DNA of 64,000 nucleotides from Sorangium cellulosum (GCF_004135735.1 NZ_CP012670.1:6464501-6528500); one strand, 5' to 3'; positions 8,082 to 17,445 are shown, counted from the first letter of the stretch. Translations and numbers: made by a program. Notes: generated by a model not told the origin, from the sequence alone.

Positions 8082-9785
8082 TCACCCCTCTTCCTTGGTC
8101 GCGAGCAGCCGCGAGAGGCGTTCGCCCTCGATGCGGACCGCGATCACCTTCTCCCGGTCGAAGATCACCGCGCCCGGCGCCGCGCCGCGCGGCTTGCGCA
8201 CGTAACGGCGCGGGACATAGCTCACCTCGCACACCGCCTCGCCGCGCGCGTCGCTGAAGTGCGCCGCCAGGGTCGCCGCGTCGACGAGCACGTCGGCGGG
8301 GCAGCTCGCGCCCTTCGGGAGCGGCACGACGACGTGCGCCCCGACGACGCCCTTCGCGTGCAGCCAGAGGTCGTGCGGCCGCGCGTGCTTCGTGGTGAGC
8401 GCGTCGTTGTCCTCGGCGCCGCGGCCGACGAGGATCGCCGCGCCGGACGCGCTCCGGAACACGTGAAACGGCCGCCGCGGCGCGGCGCGGCCCGCCCGGG
8501 CGCCCTGGATCCCGGCCGGCCCCGGCCCCCCCGCGCGCTCCTCCGCGACGGCCGCCCCGAGGGCGCGCGCCCGCTTCGCGAGCGGATCGAGCGCCTCGGG
8601 CCGCGCCTCGGCCGCGGCCACGTCCGCCGCGAGCGCGGCGATCGCGGCGAGGGCGCGCTCGGTCTCGGCGAGGCGGGCGCGCATCACGGCCTCGCCGCGC
8701 TGGTAGCGCCGCGCCCTGGCGAAGAAGGACTCGGCCTGCGCCTTGGCCGGGCGCGCCGGGTCGAGCGCGACCTCGATCGGGCCGCCGGTCTCCCAGTCGT
8801 CGAGGAGCGCCTTCGCGGCGCCCCGCGGCACGCGCGCGCCCTGGGCGAGCAGGAGCTGCCCGATCTTCTGGAGGTGCGAGACGCCCCCGAGCCGGCCGAG
8901 ATCGCCGCGCACCGCCTCGGCCCTGCGCTCGAGCGCCGCGCGCCGCGCCTTCACGGCGCGCGCGAGCGCCGCCTTCTCCTGCCCGGCGGCGGCCTCGTCG
9001 CTCGCCTCGACCAGCGCCGCGCCGGCGGCCAGCGGGTCCGCGGGGTAGGCGATCTGCGCCGGCGGCGCGCCCCCCTGCGGCGGCCAGCGCAGGATGAGGT
9101 GGCCGGCGGCGTCGAGCAGCCGCGCCTCGCCCCGGCGCCCCGGCGCGAGCTCGAGACGCGCGCCTGGCGCGAGCGCGGGCCCCTCCGCCGACGCGAGCTC
9201 GAGCTGCGCGCCTGGCGCGGGCCCCTCCGCCGGCTCGTGCGCGGGCCGCGCGGCCGGCACGCGCGTCGCATCGTCCGCTGCCGCGCTGCCGCCCTCGGTC
9301 GCGTTGCCGCCCTCGGTCGCGCCGCCGCCCTCGGTCGCGCCGCCGCCCTCGGTCGCGCCGCCGCCCTCGGTCGCGCCGCCGCCCTCGGTCGCGTTGCCGC
9401 CCTCGGTCGCGTTGCCGCCCTCGGTCGCGCTGCCGCCCTCGGTCGCGCTGCCGCCCGGGAGCGGATCCCCCGCGATCACGGCGATGCCGTCGCCCCGCAC
9501 CTCGACGGCCAGCACGCGGCGGCCGACCAGGTGCGCCCGCATCGCGGCGACGAGCGGGTGCGACGCCCCGGCGCGGAGCCGGGGCAGCCGCGGCAGCACC
9601 CCGACCCCCGCGACGCGCGGACCGATGCCGGCGCCGAGCACGCGCCGCACGCCGGCGTACAGGGCGAGCGCGACGAGCCCCGTCGCGGGGCTCGCGTGCG
9701 CCGCGTCGATGCGCGCCCCCACGCAGCCCGCGAGCGCCTCGGCGAGCGCCCTGCCCTGCGCCGCGCTCGATGACCGGTCCTCCAT
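8082..9785 (-). CDS. RqcH-like NFACT protein (ribosome quality control)
   Basis: 567 residues. The C-terminal NFACT-R domain (about residues 435-567) is clear: FHVFRSASGAAILVGRGAEDND, then DLWLHAKGVVGAHVVVPLPK. The family (RqcH/NEMF, formerly FbpA) binds obstructed 50S subunits carrying peptidyl-tRNA and adds C-terminal tails to stalled chains. The N-terminal half is diverged, and a tract of about nine GGxATE repeats interrupts it at residues 108-166. I start at the ATG at 9785; the longer upstream frame overlaps the lipoprotein gene and is Arg-rich. It lies 20 nt downstream of that lipoprotein gene. Confidence 0.82.
   Translation of the reverse strand: MEDRSSSAAQGRALAEALAGCVGARIDAAHASPATGLVALALYAGVRRVLGAGIGPRVAGVGVLPRLPRLRAGASHPLVAAMRAHLVGRRVLAVEVRGDGIAVIAGDPLPGGSATEGGSATEGGNATEGGNATEGGGATEGGGATEGGGATEGGGATEGGNATEGGSAAADDATRVPAARPAHEPAEGPAPGAQLELASAEGPALAPGARLELAPGRRGEARLLDAAGHLILRWPPQGGAPPAQIAYPADPLAAGAALVEASDEAAAGQEKAALARAVKARRAALERRAEAVRGDLGRLGGVSHLQKIGQLLLAQGARVPRGAAKALLDDWETGGPIEVALDPARPAKAQAESFFARARRYQRGEAVMRARLAETERALAAIAALAADVAAAEARPEALDPLAKRARALGAAVAEERAGGPGPAGIQGARAGRAAPRRPFHVFRSASGAAILVGRGAEDNDALTTKHARPHDLWLHAKGVVGAHVVVPLPKGASCPADVLVDAATLAAHFSDARGEAVCEVSYVPRRYVRKPRGAAPGAVIFDREKVIAVRIEGERLSRLLATKEEG
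9286..9463 (-). repeat. 18-bp in-frame tandem repeat inside the RqcH-like gene
   Basis: Nearly ten tandem copies of an 18-bp unit containing CCCTCGGTCGCG on the plus strand. It encodes GGSATE, GGNATE or GGGATE on the minus strand. The period is a multiple of three, so copy-number change would keep the frame. Copies differ mainly at one codon (Ser, Asn or Gly). Confidence 0.9.
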
Positions 9786-9805
9786 GGCCGCGCCCCGTCG
9801 GCCCC

Positions 9806-10573
9806 TCAGCGGAACCGCTCGAACAGCGGCTCGCAGCAGCCGTGGGCGAGGTCGCACGCCGGGCCGGAGTCCTCGCAGATGGCCCCGGACACGCCGTCGA
9901 TGATGCAGTCGCAGAGGACCGTGTCCGGGCGCCTGCCCGGCCCGCACAGGGCCAGGAGCTCGACGTCGCCGCACGAACCCTTGCAGTTGCAGGCCCTGTC
10001 GCTGTTGCCGACGCACTCGAGGCCAGGGCAGGCGGAGCTGGCCTCACACCGCCAGAACTCACGCGCGACGTCTTCGCATTCGGGCGTGTGCAAGTCGCAC
10101 CGGCGCACGTTGGCCATCGAGCAATCGATGTATCTCACGAGCAGCTCGTCGCACCCCTGCGCCCGGGACAGCAGCGGCTCACAGAACGCGCGGGTGCAAT
10201 CGCCCGCGTCCCCCCCGCAGGTCGACGAGGTGAGCTCGCAGAAGGACTGGCACATCGACCTCGGATCGCCGCCGCCCGCGCCGGTGGTGGCAGCGATCGC
10301 CGAGCTCGTCGTGGTCGTCCAGCTCGCGCTGGAGCTCCCCACGCCGGCGCTGGTCACGGCGGTGCCGGCGCCGCCACCTGCGCCGCCGGCGCCGACGCCG
10401 GTGGTGCCGGTGCCGGTGCCGGTGCCCGAGGTGGCGATGCCGGCGCCGGTCCCGGTGGCGCCGTACTCTGCGCCGTCGGGGAGCCCATCGACGACCACGT
10501 TGCCGCCGCAGGCGCTCGCCCATGCGAGCGCGGCGAGCGAAGCTATGCTCATCCAAAGCGCCGTCGTTCTCAT
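9806..10573 (-). CDS. Cysteine-rich lipoprotein
   Basis: A 255-residue predicted lipoprotein. A hydrophobic signal peptide ends in a lipobox around ASAC at residues 18-21, followed by a Gly/Thr/Ala linker to about residue 100 and then a domain with more than 20 cysteines (for example CQSFCELTSSTCGG and CNCKGSCGDVELLALCG). This layout is typical of myxobacterial surface proteins with disulfide-rich heads of unknown function. It probably heads a transcript that runs into the RqcH-like gene, and it diverges from the FGE-like gene. Confidence 0.75.
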   Translation of the reverse strand: MRTTALWMSIASLAALAWASACGGNVVVDGLPDGAEYGATGTGAGIATSGTGTGTGTTGVGAGGAGGGAGTAVTSAGVGSSSASWTTTTSSAIAATTGAGGGDPRSMCQSFCELTSSTCGGDAGDCTRAFCEPLLSRAQGCDELLVRYIDCSMANVRRCDLHTPECEDVAREFWRCEASSACPGLECVGNSDRACNCKGSCGDVELLALCGPGRRPDTVLCDCIIDGVSGAICEDSGPACDLAHGCCEPLFERFR

Positions 10574-10659
10574 CGCGCCAGACTACCGCGTTGCGTGCGC
10601 GATCGCGAGCGCGCCGCCGGCGCGTGCGGCGCGCGCGGCTTTGCGATAGAGGCTGCGGC

Positions 10660-11394
10660 GTGCTGCTCGACCTCCTGCTCGCCCCGCTGCTCGCCCAGGC
10701 CGACCCGCTCCCCGGGCCCAGGCCCCCGCCGGCCTGCCCGGCCGACATGGTGCTCGTGGAGGGCACGCACTTCGAAGACGTGCAGCGCATCTGCACGAGC
10801 TACCGCGGCGGCCACTGCTACGGCTTCTTCCCCGGGCTGTTCGCCGCCGAGCCGCGCGCGACGCCGGTGCGCACCTGCATGGACCGCTACGAGTGGCCGA
10901 ACCGGGCCGGCGCGCTGCCGGTCGTGATGCTCCGCTTCGTCGAGGCCGAGCGCGAGTGCGCCGCCCTGGGCAAGCGCCTCTGCACCGAGTTCGAGTGGGA
11001 GCTCGCGTGCGAGGGGCCGTCCGCCCTCCCCTTCCCGTACGGGTACGCCCAGGATCCGGCCGCCTGCAACGTGAGCAAGCCGTACCGGGGCATCAGCGAG
11101 CGGCGGCTCGCGTCGCGCGATCCGGCCGTGCGCGCCGCCGAGACGCAGCGGCTCTGGCAGGGAGAGCCGTCGGGCTCGTACCCCGCGTGCGTGAGCCCGT
11201 ACGGCGCGGTCGATCTCGTGGGCAACGTGGAAGAGTGGGTGTCCACGTCGCGCCCCGAGTGGCCGCACCGCTCGTCGCTGAAGGGCGGATACTGGTCCAA
11301 GCCGTGGGCCGGGTGCCGCGGGACCAACGACTCGCATGGACCGATGTTCCGGTTCTACGAGATCGGCTTTCGCTGCTGCAAGGATCCCTCGTAG
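10660..11394 (+). CDS. Formylglycine-generating-enzyme-like secreted protein
   Basis: A SUMF1/FGE-sulfatase domain protein of about 244 residues. Landmarks are TCMDRYEWPNRAG, ECAALGKRLCTEFEWELACEG, GAVDLVGNVEEWV and a C-terminal GGYWSKPWAGCR...GFRCC. The GTG start at 10660 gives a short hydrophobic export signal (VLLDLLLAPLLAQA); the frame is open upstream but only Arg-rich. Whether it makes formylglycine is doubtful: many myxobacterial FGE-fold proteins are lectin-like or structural, and no sulfatase lies nearby. Confidence 0.72.
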   Translation: MLLDLLLAPLLAQADPLPGPRPPPACPADMVLVEGTHFEDVQRICTSYRGGHCYGFFPGLFAAEPRATPVRTCMDRYEWPNRAGALPVVMLRFVEAERECAALGKRLCTEFEWELACEGPSALPFPYGYAQDPAACNVSKPYRGISERRLASRDPAVRAAETQRLWQGEPSGSYPACVSPYGAVDLVGNVEEWVSTSRPEWPHRSSLKGGYWSKPWAGCRGTNDSHGPMFRFYEIGFRCCKDPS

Positions 11395-11562
11395 CGGCCG
11401 CCTCGCCCCGCGGCGCGCCGGCCACCCCGGGCGGGGCCGGCGCCTGGGGGGCGCCGGGGCGACGGCGCGCTCCGCAGGACAGCGACAGGGGATCTGAGCG
11501 CGTCGGCGCGGAGGAGCATCCGTCTCCTCCTCGCCCCACCGGCCACGCGTCGAATCCCGGCC

Positions 11563-12912
11563 ATGGGATTGATCTCACATTTGACCCGTGATTTCCTCGC
11601 TCGAATGAGCTCGATTCGACTTCTGGGGAGGTGGCCTGGGGTGGGTCCGGTGGTGGAGTGTGGCCGCGGAGCGCGGCGCCTCGTCGCCGCCGCGATCGGC
11701 ATGGCCATGATGTTCTTTGCACTCTCACGCGCGCTCGCGGCGCCGGCCGTGACGATCCAGGCCGCGGTGACCGACCTCGCGGGCGCGCTGGCGCGGGAGG
11801 AGCGCGACGATCTCGCGCGGAAGCTCGTCGCGCACCGCGAGAGGACCGGCGTGCAGATCGCGGTCCTGCTCGTGAGGACCACGGGCGGCGTGCCCATCGA
11901 GGATTACTCGCTGGAGATCGCCGAGGCCTGGGGCGGGGGCACGAAGGGGCAGGACAACGGGGTCCTCTACACGCTGGCCATCGACGATCGGCGGATGCGC
12001 ATCGAGGTAGGCTACGGCCTGGAGGACATCCTGACCGACGGCGTGTGCCGGACGATCCTCGACGCGTCCCGCGACGACCTGCGGCGCGCGCAGTACGGCG
12101 GCGCGGCGCACCTCGTGGTGGACCGGCTGATCGCCCTCACGGCGGGCCAGAGAGCCATGCCGGGCTGGATGCCGGCGGGGCTGGTGTCGCCGTCGCGTCA
12201 CCTCACGGCGCGGTACATCGCGCATTACGGGCTGGGCGCGCTGATCGGTTTCCTGCTGGGCTCCACGATCTGGCGCGCGCGGCGCCCTCCTGCCACGACG
12301 GGAGAGCCCGAGCGGCAGGCCACGCCCGGGCGGGGGAAACCGCGTGTGGCCATCAAGGTCGTCTTCGCCTTCATCGTCGTCCCCGCGCTCGCGGTGCTCG
12401 CACCGGCATGGGTTTACGGGGCGCGCTCCGAGGCCGCCGCCTCGATGTACCTCTCGCAACAGGCAGGCTGCCTCTTCGGTGTGATGCTCCTCTCTACGCT
12501 ATTGGGCTTGCTCGGCGGGCTGAGCTTCTTCCACGGGCGAGCGCAGGCGGAGCTCCAGACGCCCTGGAAAGCGTTCCTGAGGACGCTCGGCGTCGCGTTG
12601 GGCCTCGTCCTCCCGCTCTGCAGTGGCCTGGTCGAGCTCGCTGCCGCGCGGGCGTCGCTCTCCTTCCTCACGTTCTTCGCGAGCTTCGTGACGAGTTTCG
12701 TCACGAGCCAGCTCTTCTTGCTCGGCTATTCGTCCGCCAACGGTTCGGGCGCATCGTCGGGCTCGTCGTGGAGCTCGTCTTCCGGGTCGAGCTCATTCTC
12801 CTCGTCCTCGTCCTCCTCGTGTTCATCGTCCTCCTCTTCCTCGTCCTCGAGCAGCGATTATGGCGGCGGCGGCGGCTCCTTCGGGGGCGGCGGGGCGAGC
12901 TCGAGCTGGTAG
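11563..12912 (+). CDS. TPM-domain membrane protein
   Basis: 449 residues as drawn; the true start may be an internal Met such as the cluster before the signal helix (MAMMFFALSRALAA). After the signal comes a periplasmic TPM_phosphatase domain (AVTDLAGALAREERDDL, GTKGQDNGVLYTLAIDDRRMRIEVGYGLE), then several membrane helices, then a Ser-rich tract and a terminal Gly-rich GGSFGGGGASSSW, the ending typical of YgcG-like proteins. It is followed 11 nt later by a LemA-like gene, the usual partner. Exact role unknown; the pair is linked to envelope stress in other bacteria. Confidence 0.8.
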   Translation: MGLISHLTRDFLARMSSIRLLGRWPGVGPVVECGRGARRLVAAAIGMAMMFFALSRALAAPAVTIQAAVTDLAGALAREERDDLARKLVAHRERTGVQIAVLLVRTTGGVPIEDYSLEIAEAWGGGTKGQDNGVLYTLAIDDRRMRIEVGYGLEDILTDGVCRTILDASRDDLRRAQYGGAAHLVVDRLIALTAGQRAMPGWMPAGLVSPSRHLTARYIAHYGLGALIGFLLGSTIWRARRPPATTGEPERQATPGRGKPRVAIKVVFAFIVVPALAVLAPAWVYGARSEAAASMYLSQQAGCLFGVMLLSTLLGLLGGLSFFHGRAQAELQTPWKAFLRTLGVALGLVLPLCSGLVELAAARASLSFLTFFASFVTSFVTSQLFLLGYSSANGSGASSGSSWSSSSGSSSFSSSSSSSCSSSSSSSSSSSDYGGGGGSFGGGGASSSW

Positions 12913-12923
12913 GAGGAAGGTCG

Positions 12924-13529
12924 ATGATGGGACGCACGCCGGAGTTGCCATCGGAGCAGGCGGGGGCGATCGATCACGAGGACGTCGACGAGGTGATCGC
13001 GCTCGCCGCGCGCCTCGCCGAGGCGGACAAGGATCGACTTTCGGTCGAGGATCTCGAGCGTATCGGCGCCGAGCTCGAGATCCCGCCTCACCAGGTGCGC
13101 CGGGCCGTGGAGGAGCTCGGGAGGCGACGGCAGCGCGAGGCGGCGCGGAGAGCCGCGACGCGGCGGCGGCTCGTCTGGGCGGGCGCTGCCCTGTCGGCGC
13201 TCGTCCTCTTGCTCGGCGCCCTGACCCTCTCGGCGCGCGCCTCGCTGGAGCAAGCGCGCGCGGAGGCGCAGCGCAGGAGGGCGCAGGTCGAGAACGTGGT
13301 CGAGCGGCGGGAGCGCACCCGTGCGCGCCACGAGGGCGCCGCGCCCTCGCCCGAGCGCGACGCGGAGCTCGCCGGCGCGGACAACCGGGTGAGCATCGAG
13401 CGGCGGCGCTACGACGAGGGCGCCAGCGCGTACAACGCGCTCGCCTCGGGGCTCTCCGAGCAGCTCGCCGCGCGCCTCTTCGGCCTGCCGGCGCGCGTGC
13501 CGCTCTCGAACGAGATCGGCTCCTGGTAG
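12924..13529 (+). CDS. LemA-like membrane protein with N-terminal extension
   Basis: 201 residues. A cytoplasmic N-terminal part of about 80 residues (DVDEVIALAARLAEADKDRLSVEDLERIGAELEI) resembles a short helical regulatory module, followed by one membrane helix (WAGAALSALVLLLGALTL) and a coiled coil ending in the LemA-type YNALASGLSEQLAARLFGLP. Full LemA proteins have a longer helical bundle, so this is a reduced relative. A strong AGGAGGAAGG lies directly before the ATG at 12924. Pairing with the TPM gene supports the assignment. Confidence 0.6.
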   Translation: MMGRTPELPSEQAGAIDHEDVDEVIALAARLAEADKDRLSVEDLERIGAELEIPPHQVRRAVEELGRRRQREAARRAATRRRLVWAGAALSALVLLLGALTLSARASLEQARAEAQRRRAQVENVVERRERTRARHEGAAPSPERDAELAGADNRVSIERRRYDEGASAYNALASGLSEQLAARLFGLPARVPLSNEIGSW

Positions 13530-14104
13530 GGCGCAGTCCGGGGCCGAGGCGCCGGCATGGCGTCAGTCACCGCGACCCAGAGGCCGATGAGCCAGGCCAT
13601 GACCGGCCGCATGGTGCCTCCCAGGTGCAGGAGGCCGGTGTTGAGCGAGCAGTGCCGCGCAGCAGCGCCGCGCGGTGCCGCCACGCGACAATTGCACCCG
13701 ACGCCGAATGCCATGACACACGAGAGTCGCTCATTGAGGACGACAGGCCCATACACCGAGCCGGTCGCCGTCGGTCGAGGGCGGCTCGGGCAACCGCCAG
13801 CGTATGCGGTGCTCGTTCGGCCGGGTCTCGGGCAGCCGCCATCATCGCTCCATCCGCGCGGCCGGGCAGCCAATCGCTCGGCTGACTGCCGACGATTCGA
13901 CGCCGCCGTCGCGGGGCGATCGCCGCGGCAGTGGACGCGTCATTTCGCTTGCCTGACGCGCGCGTCCAGAGCGAGCATATGGCATCCATGACCATGCCCC
14001 ATGGCATGCTGCGCAACCATGCTCTGCCTGAGGGATCCGCCTATGGAAGCCAGGTACGCGGGGAGTTTCGGCACACGCTCCGCGCTTCGTTCGAGAGGCG
14101 GCTC
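13530..14104. other. Intergenic region of 575 bp
   Basis: No domain-bearing frame was found. The minus-strand open frame here (13409-13873) contains one hydrophobic stretch but also overlaps the LemA-like gene antisense and lacks a plausible start, so it is not called. Several AT-richer patches (13975-14000, CATATGGCATCC) may hold the promoter for the metallopeptidase gene. Confidence 0.4.
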
Positions 14105-16156
14105 ATGAGCCGCTCGGCGCTCATCATCGCTGGTTTGCTCGCCGCGTGCGGTCCATCACCGGAGGAGCGTGAGCCAGCGTCGGCGTCCGGCAGCGGCGGC
14201 TCGGACGCGAGCGCAGGCACCGGCGGCTCGGGGGCGACCGCAGGCAGCGGCGGCTCGGGGGCGACCACAAGCGCCGCTGGGGCCGGAGGAGCAGCGGGGG
14301 GCACGTCGGGGACAGGCGGCTCGACCACGGGCGGCTCGACGGCCACCGCAGGCGGCAGCTCCGGCGCCTGCGAGCAGGGCACCACGAGCACGACCTGGGC
14401 GACGGGCTGCCAGACCACGCCGCCGAGCTGCGCAGCGGGTACCTGGACGGCGCCGCGCGGCGGCGGTGAGACCAAGGCGCCGCTGCGCCACGAGTCCGCG
14501 CACTTCGCCTTCTACTGGCCAGACGGCACCAACATCACGGAGAGCCAGGCGCAAGCGGCTGCAAACACGCTGGAGACCATCTGGGACGCGTACTTCGGCG
14601 CCCCGATCTTCTTCCCCGAGCCGTATTGCAGCTCAACAGACAAGTGGAAGGCCGCGGTTCACTTCGACAACGACTTCCCGCTCTGGGGCGGCGGCTGGAG
14701 CCGTGACGGCATCAGCTACATGGGGATGTGGGTCGGTCCTGGCGCCGCGAGCGACCCGTGGGGGCTCGCCCACGAGCTCATGCACGGCGTGCAGGCGATG
14801 ACGCAGGCGTTCCCGGACTGTGGCGGGGTTGGCTGCTGGATCTTCGAGAGCCACGCGAACTGGATGCCGCACCAGATATGGCGGGACGACGTGCACTGCT
14901 CGGAGATGCTGCCGAACATGCCGCACCTCTACTACGGCAACACGCGCAACCGATACTGCAACTGGCAGTTCTTCGAGTTCTTGAAGGACAAGCACTGCCA
15001 TGGCGCAGTGAACGACATGTGGAGCTACCAGGCTCCGCGCGGCCAGCGCGATCCGTGGGAAAAGCTCATGCTGAGCCGCGGCTGGGACATCGAGCAGCTC
15101 AACGACCTGTTCGGCGAGTGGGCGATGCACAACGTCACCTGGGATTACAGGGACCCGCCGCCAGCGGACGGGAGCGATCAGTCCAGCGTGTACCGCAGGG
15201 CTTACGGCTCGATCGAGACCGATCCGACGGCGAGGGGTCGCACGGAGCGGCGCCTCCGTCTCACGCGGCTCGAGGCGCTCGACCCGGACTGGGCGCAGAA
15301 TCGCCGCTTCGTCTCGCCATACCACTGGGCGCCGCAGCGCTGGGGTTACAACGTCGTGCGCCTGCACCCGCAGTCGGACGCGACCAGCGTGCGGGTGGTG
15401 TTCCGGGGTGTCACGCAGGCCGGCGCCGACTCCGGCTGGCGCTGGGGCCTCGTCGCGACGGACCCGGAATTGACCAGCGCGCGCTACAGCCCGCTGCAGC
15501 GAGGGGCCGACGGCGAGTTGGACTTCTGCGTCGGCCAGGGAGAGAACGTCTACCTGGTCGTGGTCGCCACGCCGACCGAGTACCAGAAGCTGATCTGGAC
15601 GAATCCTTCGGACGGTCCGGCGTATCCATCGATCCATCGCTATCCGTACATGGTGCAGATCGAGGGGGCGTGGCCCGCCGGGTTCCAGGGCGGCCGGCTC
15701 GAGGACTGTCCGTCGGGCACGGGGAGGCATTCGAATGGCGGCGGCTGCGCGCCCTCGGGCACGCCGTCGAGCGTCTACGTCGGCCCCTACGCCAAGATCC
15801 TGGGCGGCAGCGTGCGCGGAGATGTCCGCGTGGAGGATCACGCGACCATCATCAACGGTTCGATCTCCGGCGGCCGGATCGGCGCGCTCAGCCTGGTTGG
15901 GCAAGGCGGAGCGGGCGTTCCGGCGCGCGGGTTCGACGTGACCGGCTCGGCGCTCGTGCAGACCACGTTCTATCCGCTCGGCTGGTTCGGCGCTGGCCAA
16001 TCCGTCTCCGGGACGGCGCGGCTGCTCGGGGATGTAGAGTTCGTCGCTTCGTCGAAGTCGAGCAATACATTCTACGGATTCGTTCCCAACGACTGGGATG
16101 GCGCCGCGACGGTAACCGAGGTCACGGTCGCGCCACCGTACGCCTGGCAACCTTGA
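14105..16156 (+). CDS. Secreted lipoprotein metallopeptidase (Svx/DUF6055-like)
   Basis: 683 residues from the ATG at 14105. Signal peptide with lipobox LLAAC near residue 15-17, then a Gly/Ser/Thr linker to about 100, then a catalytic-type domain with the zinc motif HELMH at 223-227 and supporting segments WGGGWSRDGISYMGMWVGPG, FESHANWMPHQIW and YCNWQFFEFLKDKHC. This pattern matches the Svx/AvrXca-like and DUF6055 group of secreted putative proteases. The C-terminal 90 residues (KILGGSVRGDVRVEDHATIINGSISGGRI) look like a beta-solenoid. The lipoprotein form suggests surface display; substrate unknown. Confidence 0.7.
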   Translation: MSRSALIIAGLLAACGPSPEEREPASASGSGGSDASAGTGGSGATAGSGGSGATTSAAGAGGAAGGTSGTGGSTTGGSTATAGGSSGACEQGTTSTTWATGCQTTPPSCAAGTWTAPRGGGETKAPLRHESAHFAFYWPDGTNITESQAQAAANTLETIWDAYFGAPIFFPEPYCSSTDKWKAAVHFDNDFPLWGGGWSRDGISYMGMWVGPGAASDPWGLAHELMHGVQAMTQAFPDCGGVGCWIFESHANWMPHQIWRDDVHCSEMLPNMPHLYYGNTRNRYCNWQFFEFLKDKHCHGAVNDMWSYQAPRGQRDPWEKLMLSRGWDIEQLNDLFGEWAMHNVTWDYRDPPPADGSDQSSVYRRAYGSIETDPTARGRTERRLRLTRLEALDPDWAQNRRFVSPYHWAPQRWGYNVVRLHPQSDATSVRVVFRGVTQAGADSGWRWGLVATDPELTSARYSPLQRGADGELDFCVGQGENVYLVVVATPTEYQKLIWTNPSDGPAYPSIHRYPYMVQIEGAWPAGFQGGRLEDCPSGTGRHSNGGGCAPSGTPSSVYVGPYAKILGGSVRGDVRVEDHATIINGSISGGRIGALSLVGQGGAGVPARGFDVTGSALVQTTFYPLGWFGAGQSVSGTARLLGDVEFVASSKSSNTFYGFVPNDWDGAATVTEVTVAPPYAWQP

Positions 16157-16162
16157 GGAGGA

Positions 16163-16403
16163 GGCTGAGGCGACCCGACCCTGAGGCGACCCGACCCAGG
16201 TTAGGCGACCGGAGGCGCGACCCGACCCAGGTTAGGCGACCGGAGGCGACCCGACCCAGGTTAGGCGACCGGAGGCGACCCGACCCAGGTTAGGCGAGGC
16301 GACCCGACCCAGGTTCGATCCCACCCAGGTTCGGGATGGCACAAATCAGCCAACGTGGGTCGGGTCGCCAACGGGGTCGCGGCCAACGTGGGTCGGGTCA
16401 CGC
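16163..16403. repeat. CCCAGGTT-type repeat array 1
   Basis: About nine copies of a GACCCAGGTT-centred unit (typically CGACCCGACCCAGGTTAGG) with 20-35 bp spacing. Near 16345 the orientation flips and the last copies read AACGTGGGTCGGGTC. The left edge starts right after the metallopeptidase stop and the right edge runs into the Rieske gene, forming its final codons. Confidence 0.85.
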
Positions 16404-17374
16404 CGGCAGATCGCTGCGGCGCGAGAGCCCTTGAGCTCGCTCAGGTAGTAACGGCGGAAGGCGAGCGTCGCGCGGTCGCTCGCGACGCTCGCCTCCTCTT
16501 GCGGCTCGGGCACCTCGGACGGACGGGACGACTCCACCACGGCGCGGTCCTCCAGGAGGATGCGCTCGTTGAACAGGGTGGAGAGACGCGTCAGCGGATT
16601 GAACCGGCCGAAGCTCCGCGTCGTGATCAGCAGCATCCGCGTCCTCGCGGCGTCAACAGGAACGCAGAACATGTGCATCCGGAGATCGCGGCCGGGGATG
16701 TTGATCTGGAGGACCATGCCGTTGGGACGCACCCAGTCGAGGGAGACCTCTTGCCGGTCCTCGCCGTCGAGCCGCGCGTGGACCCGCATCCCTGAAGGTG
16801 TTCCCGTGGTGTCGACGTGCATCACCGAGCCGGGGCGGAGCGCGCGGCGCATGTTCCGTCCGATCGTCGCGCGGTGAAGGAAGGGAAGGTGAGGAAAGTC
16901 GAGCATGTTCTCCATCGCACGCGTCCAGTGCGTTCTCCATTCCTGCGCGAGGACCGAGCGCGAGAGCCGCGCATCGAGCAGTGCAGCCGGAACGTATGGT
17001 TCGCCCGCTCCCTCGACGCCCGGCTCGGTGAACAGCCAGAGCAGGCCCCCGAGCTCCTGCACCGGCAGCGCCGTCGCCGCGTGGAGCCTCCGCTTCTCCG
17101 GCGGCACCTCGTTGAGCGGGATAGTGCGGCACGCCCCCTCGGCATCGAAGCGCCACCCGTGGAACGGGCATTCGATGCACCCATCCGGCCCCACCCGGCC
17201 AAGCGAGAGCGCCACCCCGCGGTGCGGACACCGGTCGATCAGAGCCCCCGCACGGCCGCCCGCACTGCGGAACAGCACCACGTCCTCGCCGGCCACTCGA
17301 ACCGACAGTGGCTTCCGTCCGAGCCGCTCCGCGATCTCAACCGGCGTCCACACCCGCGCGAACCCCTCGAACAT
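16346..17374 (-). CDS. Rieske non-heme iron oxygenase
   Basis: 342 residues. The N-terminal Rieske [2Fe-2S] domain has C49-x-H51 (CPHRG) and C69-x2-H72 (CPFHGW). The C-terminal mononuclear iron site matches ExxxDxxHxxxxH at residues 155-167 (ENMLDFPHLPFLH). The layout resembles the alpha subunit of ring-hydroxylating or sterol/choline-type oxygenases acting on a hydrophobic substrate; no reductase lies nearby. The last ~18 residues (RDPTHVGRDPVGDPTHVG) are encoded by repeat array 1, so the original stop has been displaced. The start ATG at 17374 gives a normal N-terminus. Confidence 0.85.
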   Translation of the reverse strand: MFEGFARVWTPVEIAERLGRKPLSVRVAGEDVVLFRSAGGRAGALIDRCPHRGVALSLGRVGPDGCIECPFHGWRFDAEGACRTIPLNEVPPEKRRLHAATALPVQELGGLLWLFTEPGVEGAGEPYVPAALLDARLSRSVLAQEWRTHWTRAMENMLDFPHLPFLHRATIGRNMRRALRPGSVMHVDTTGTPSGMRVHARLDGEDRQEVSLDWVRPNGMVLQINIPGRDLRMHMFCVPVDAARTRMLLITTRSFGRFNPLTRLSTLFNERILLEDRAVVESSRPSEVPEPQEEASVASDRATLAFRRYYLSELKGSRAAAICRRDPTHVGRDPVGDPTHVG

Positions 17375-17445
17375 GACAACCTCCGGCGGTTCATGATGAA
17401 CTTCGAGTTCGCGCCGTGCGATCTGCGCGGCGGCTCAGACCGGGT

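Noticed and set aside
13409..13873. Minus-strand open frame with one hydrophobic stretch
   Set aside because: Antisense to the LemA-like gene in part, no ribosome site, no family.
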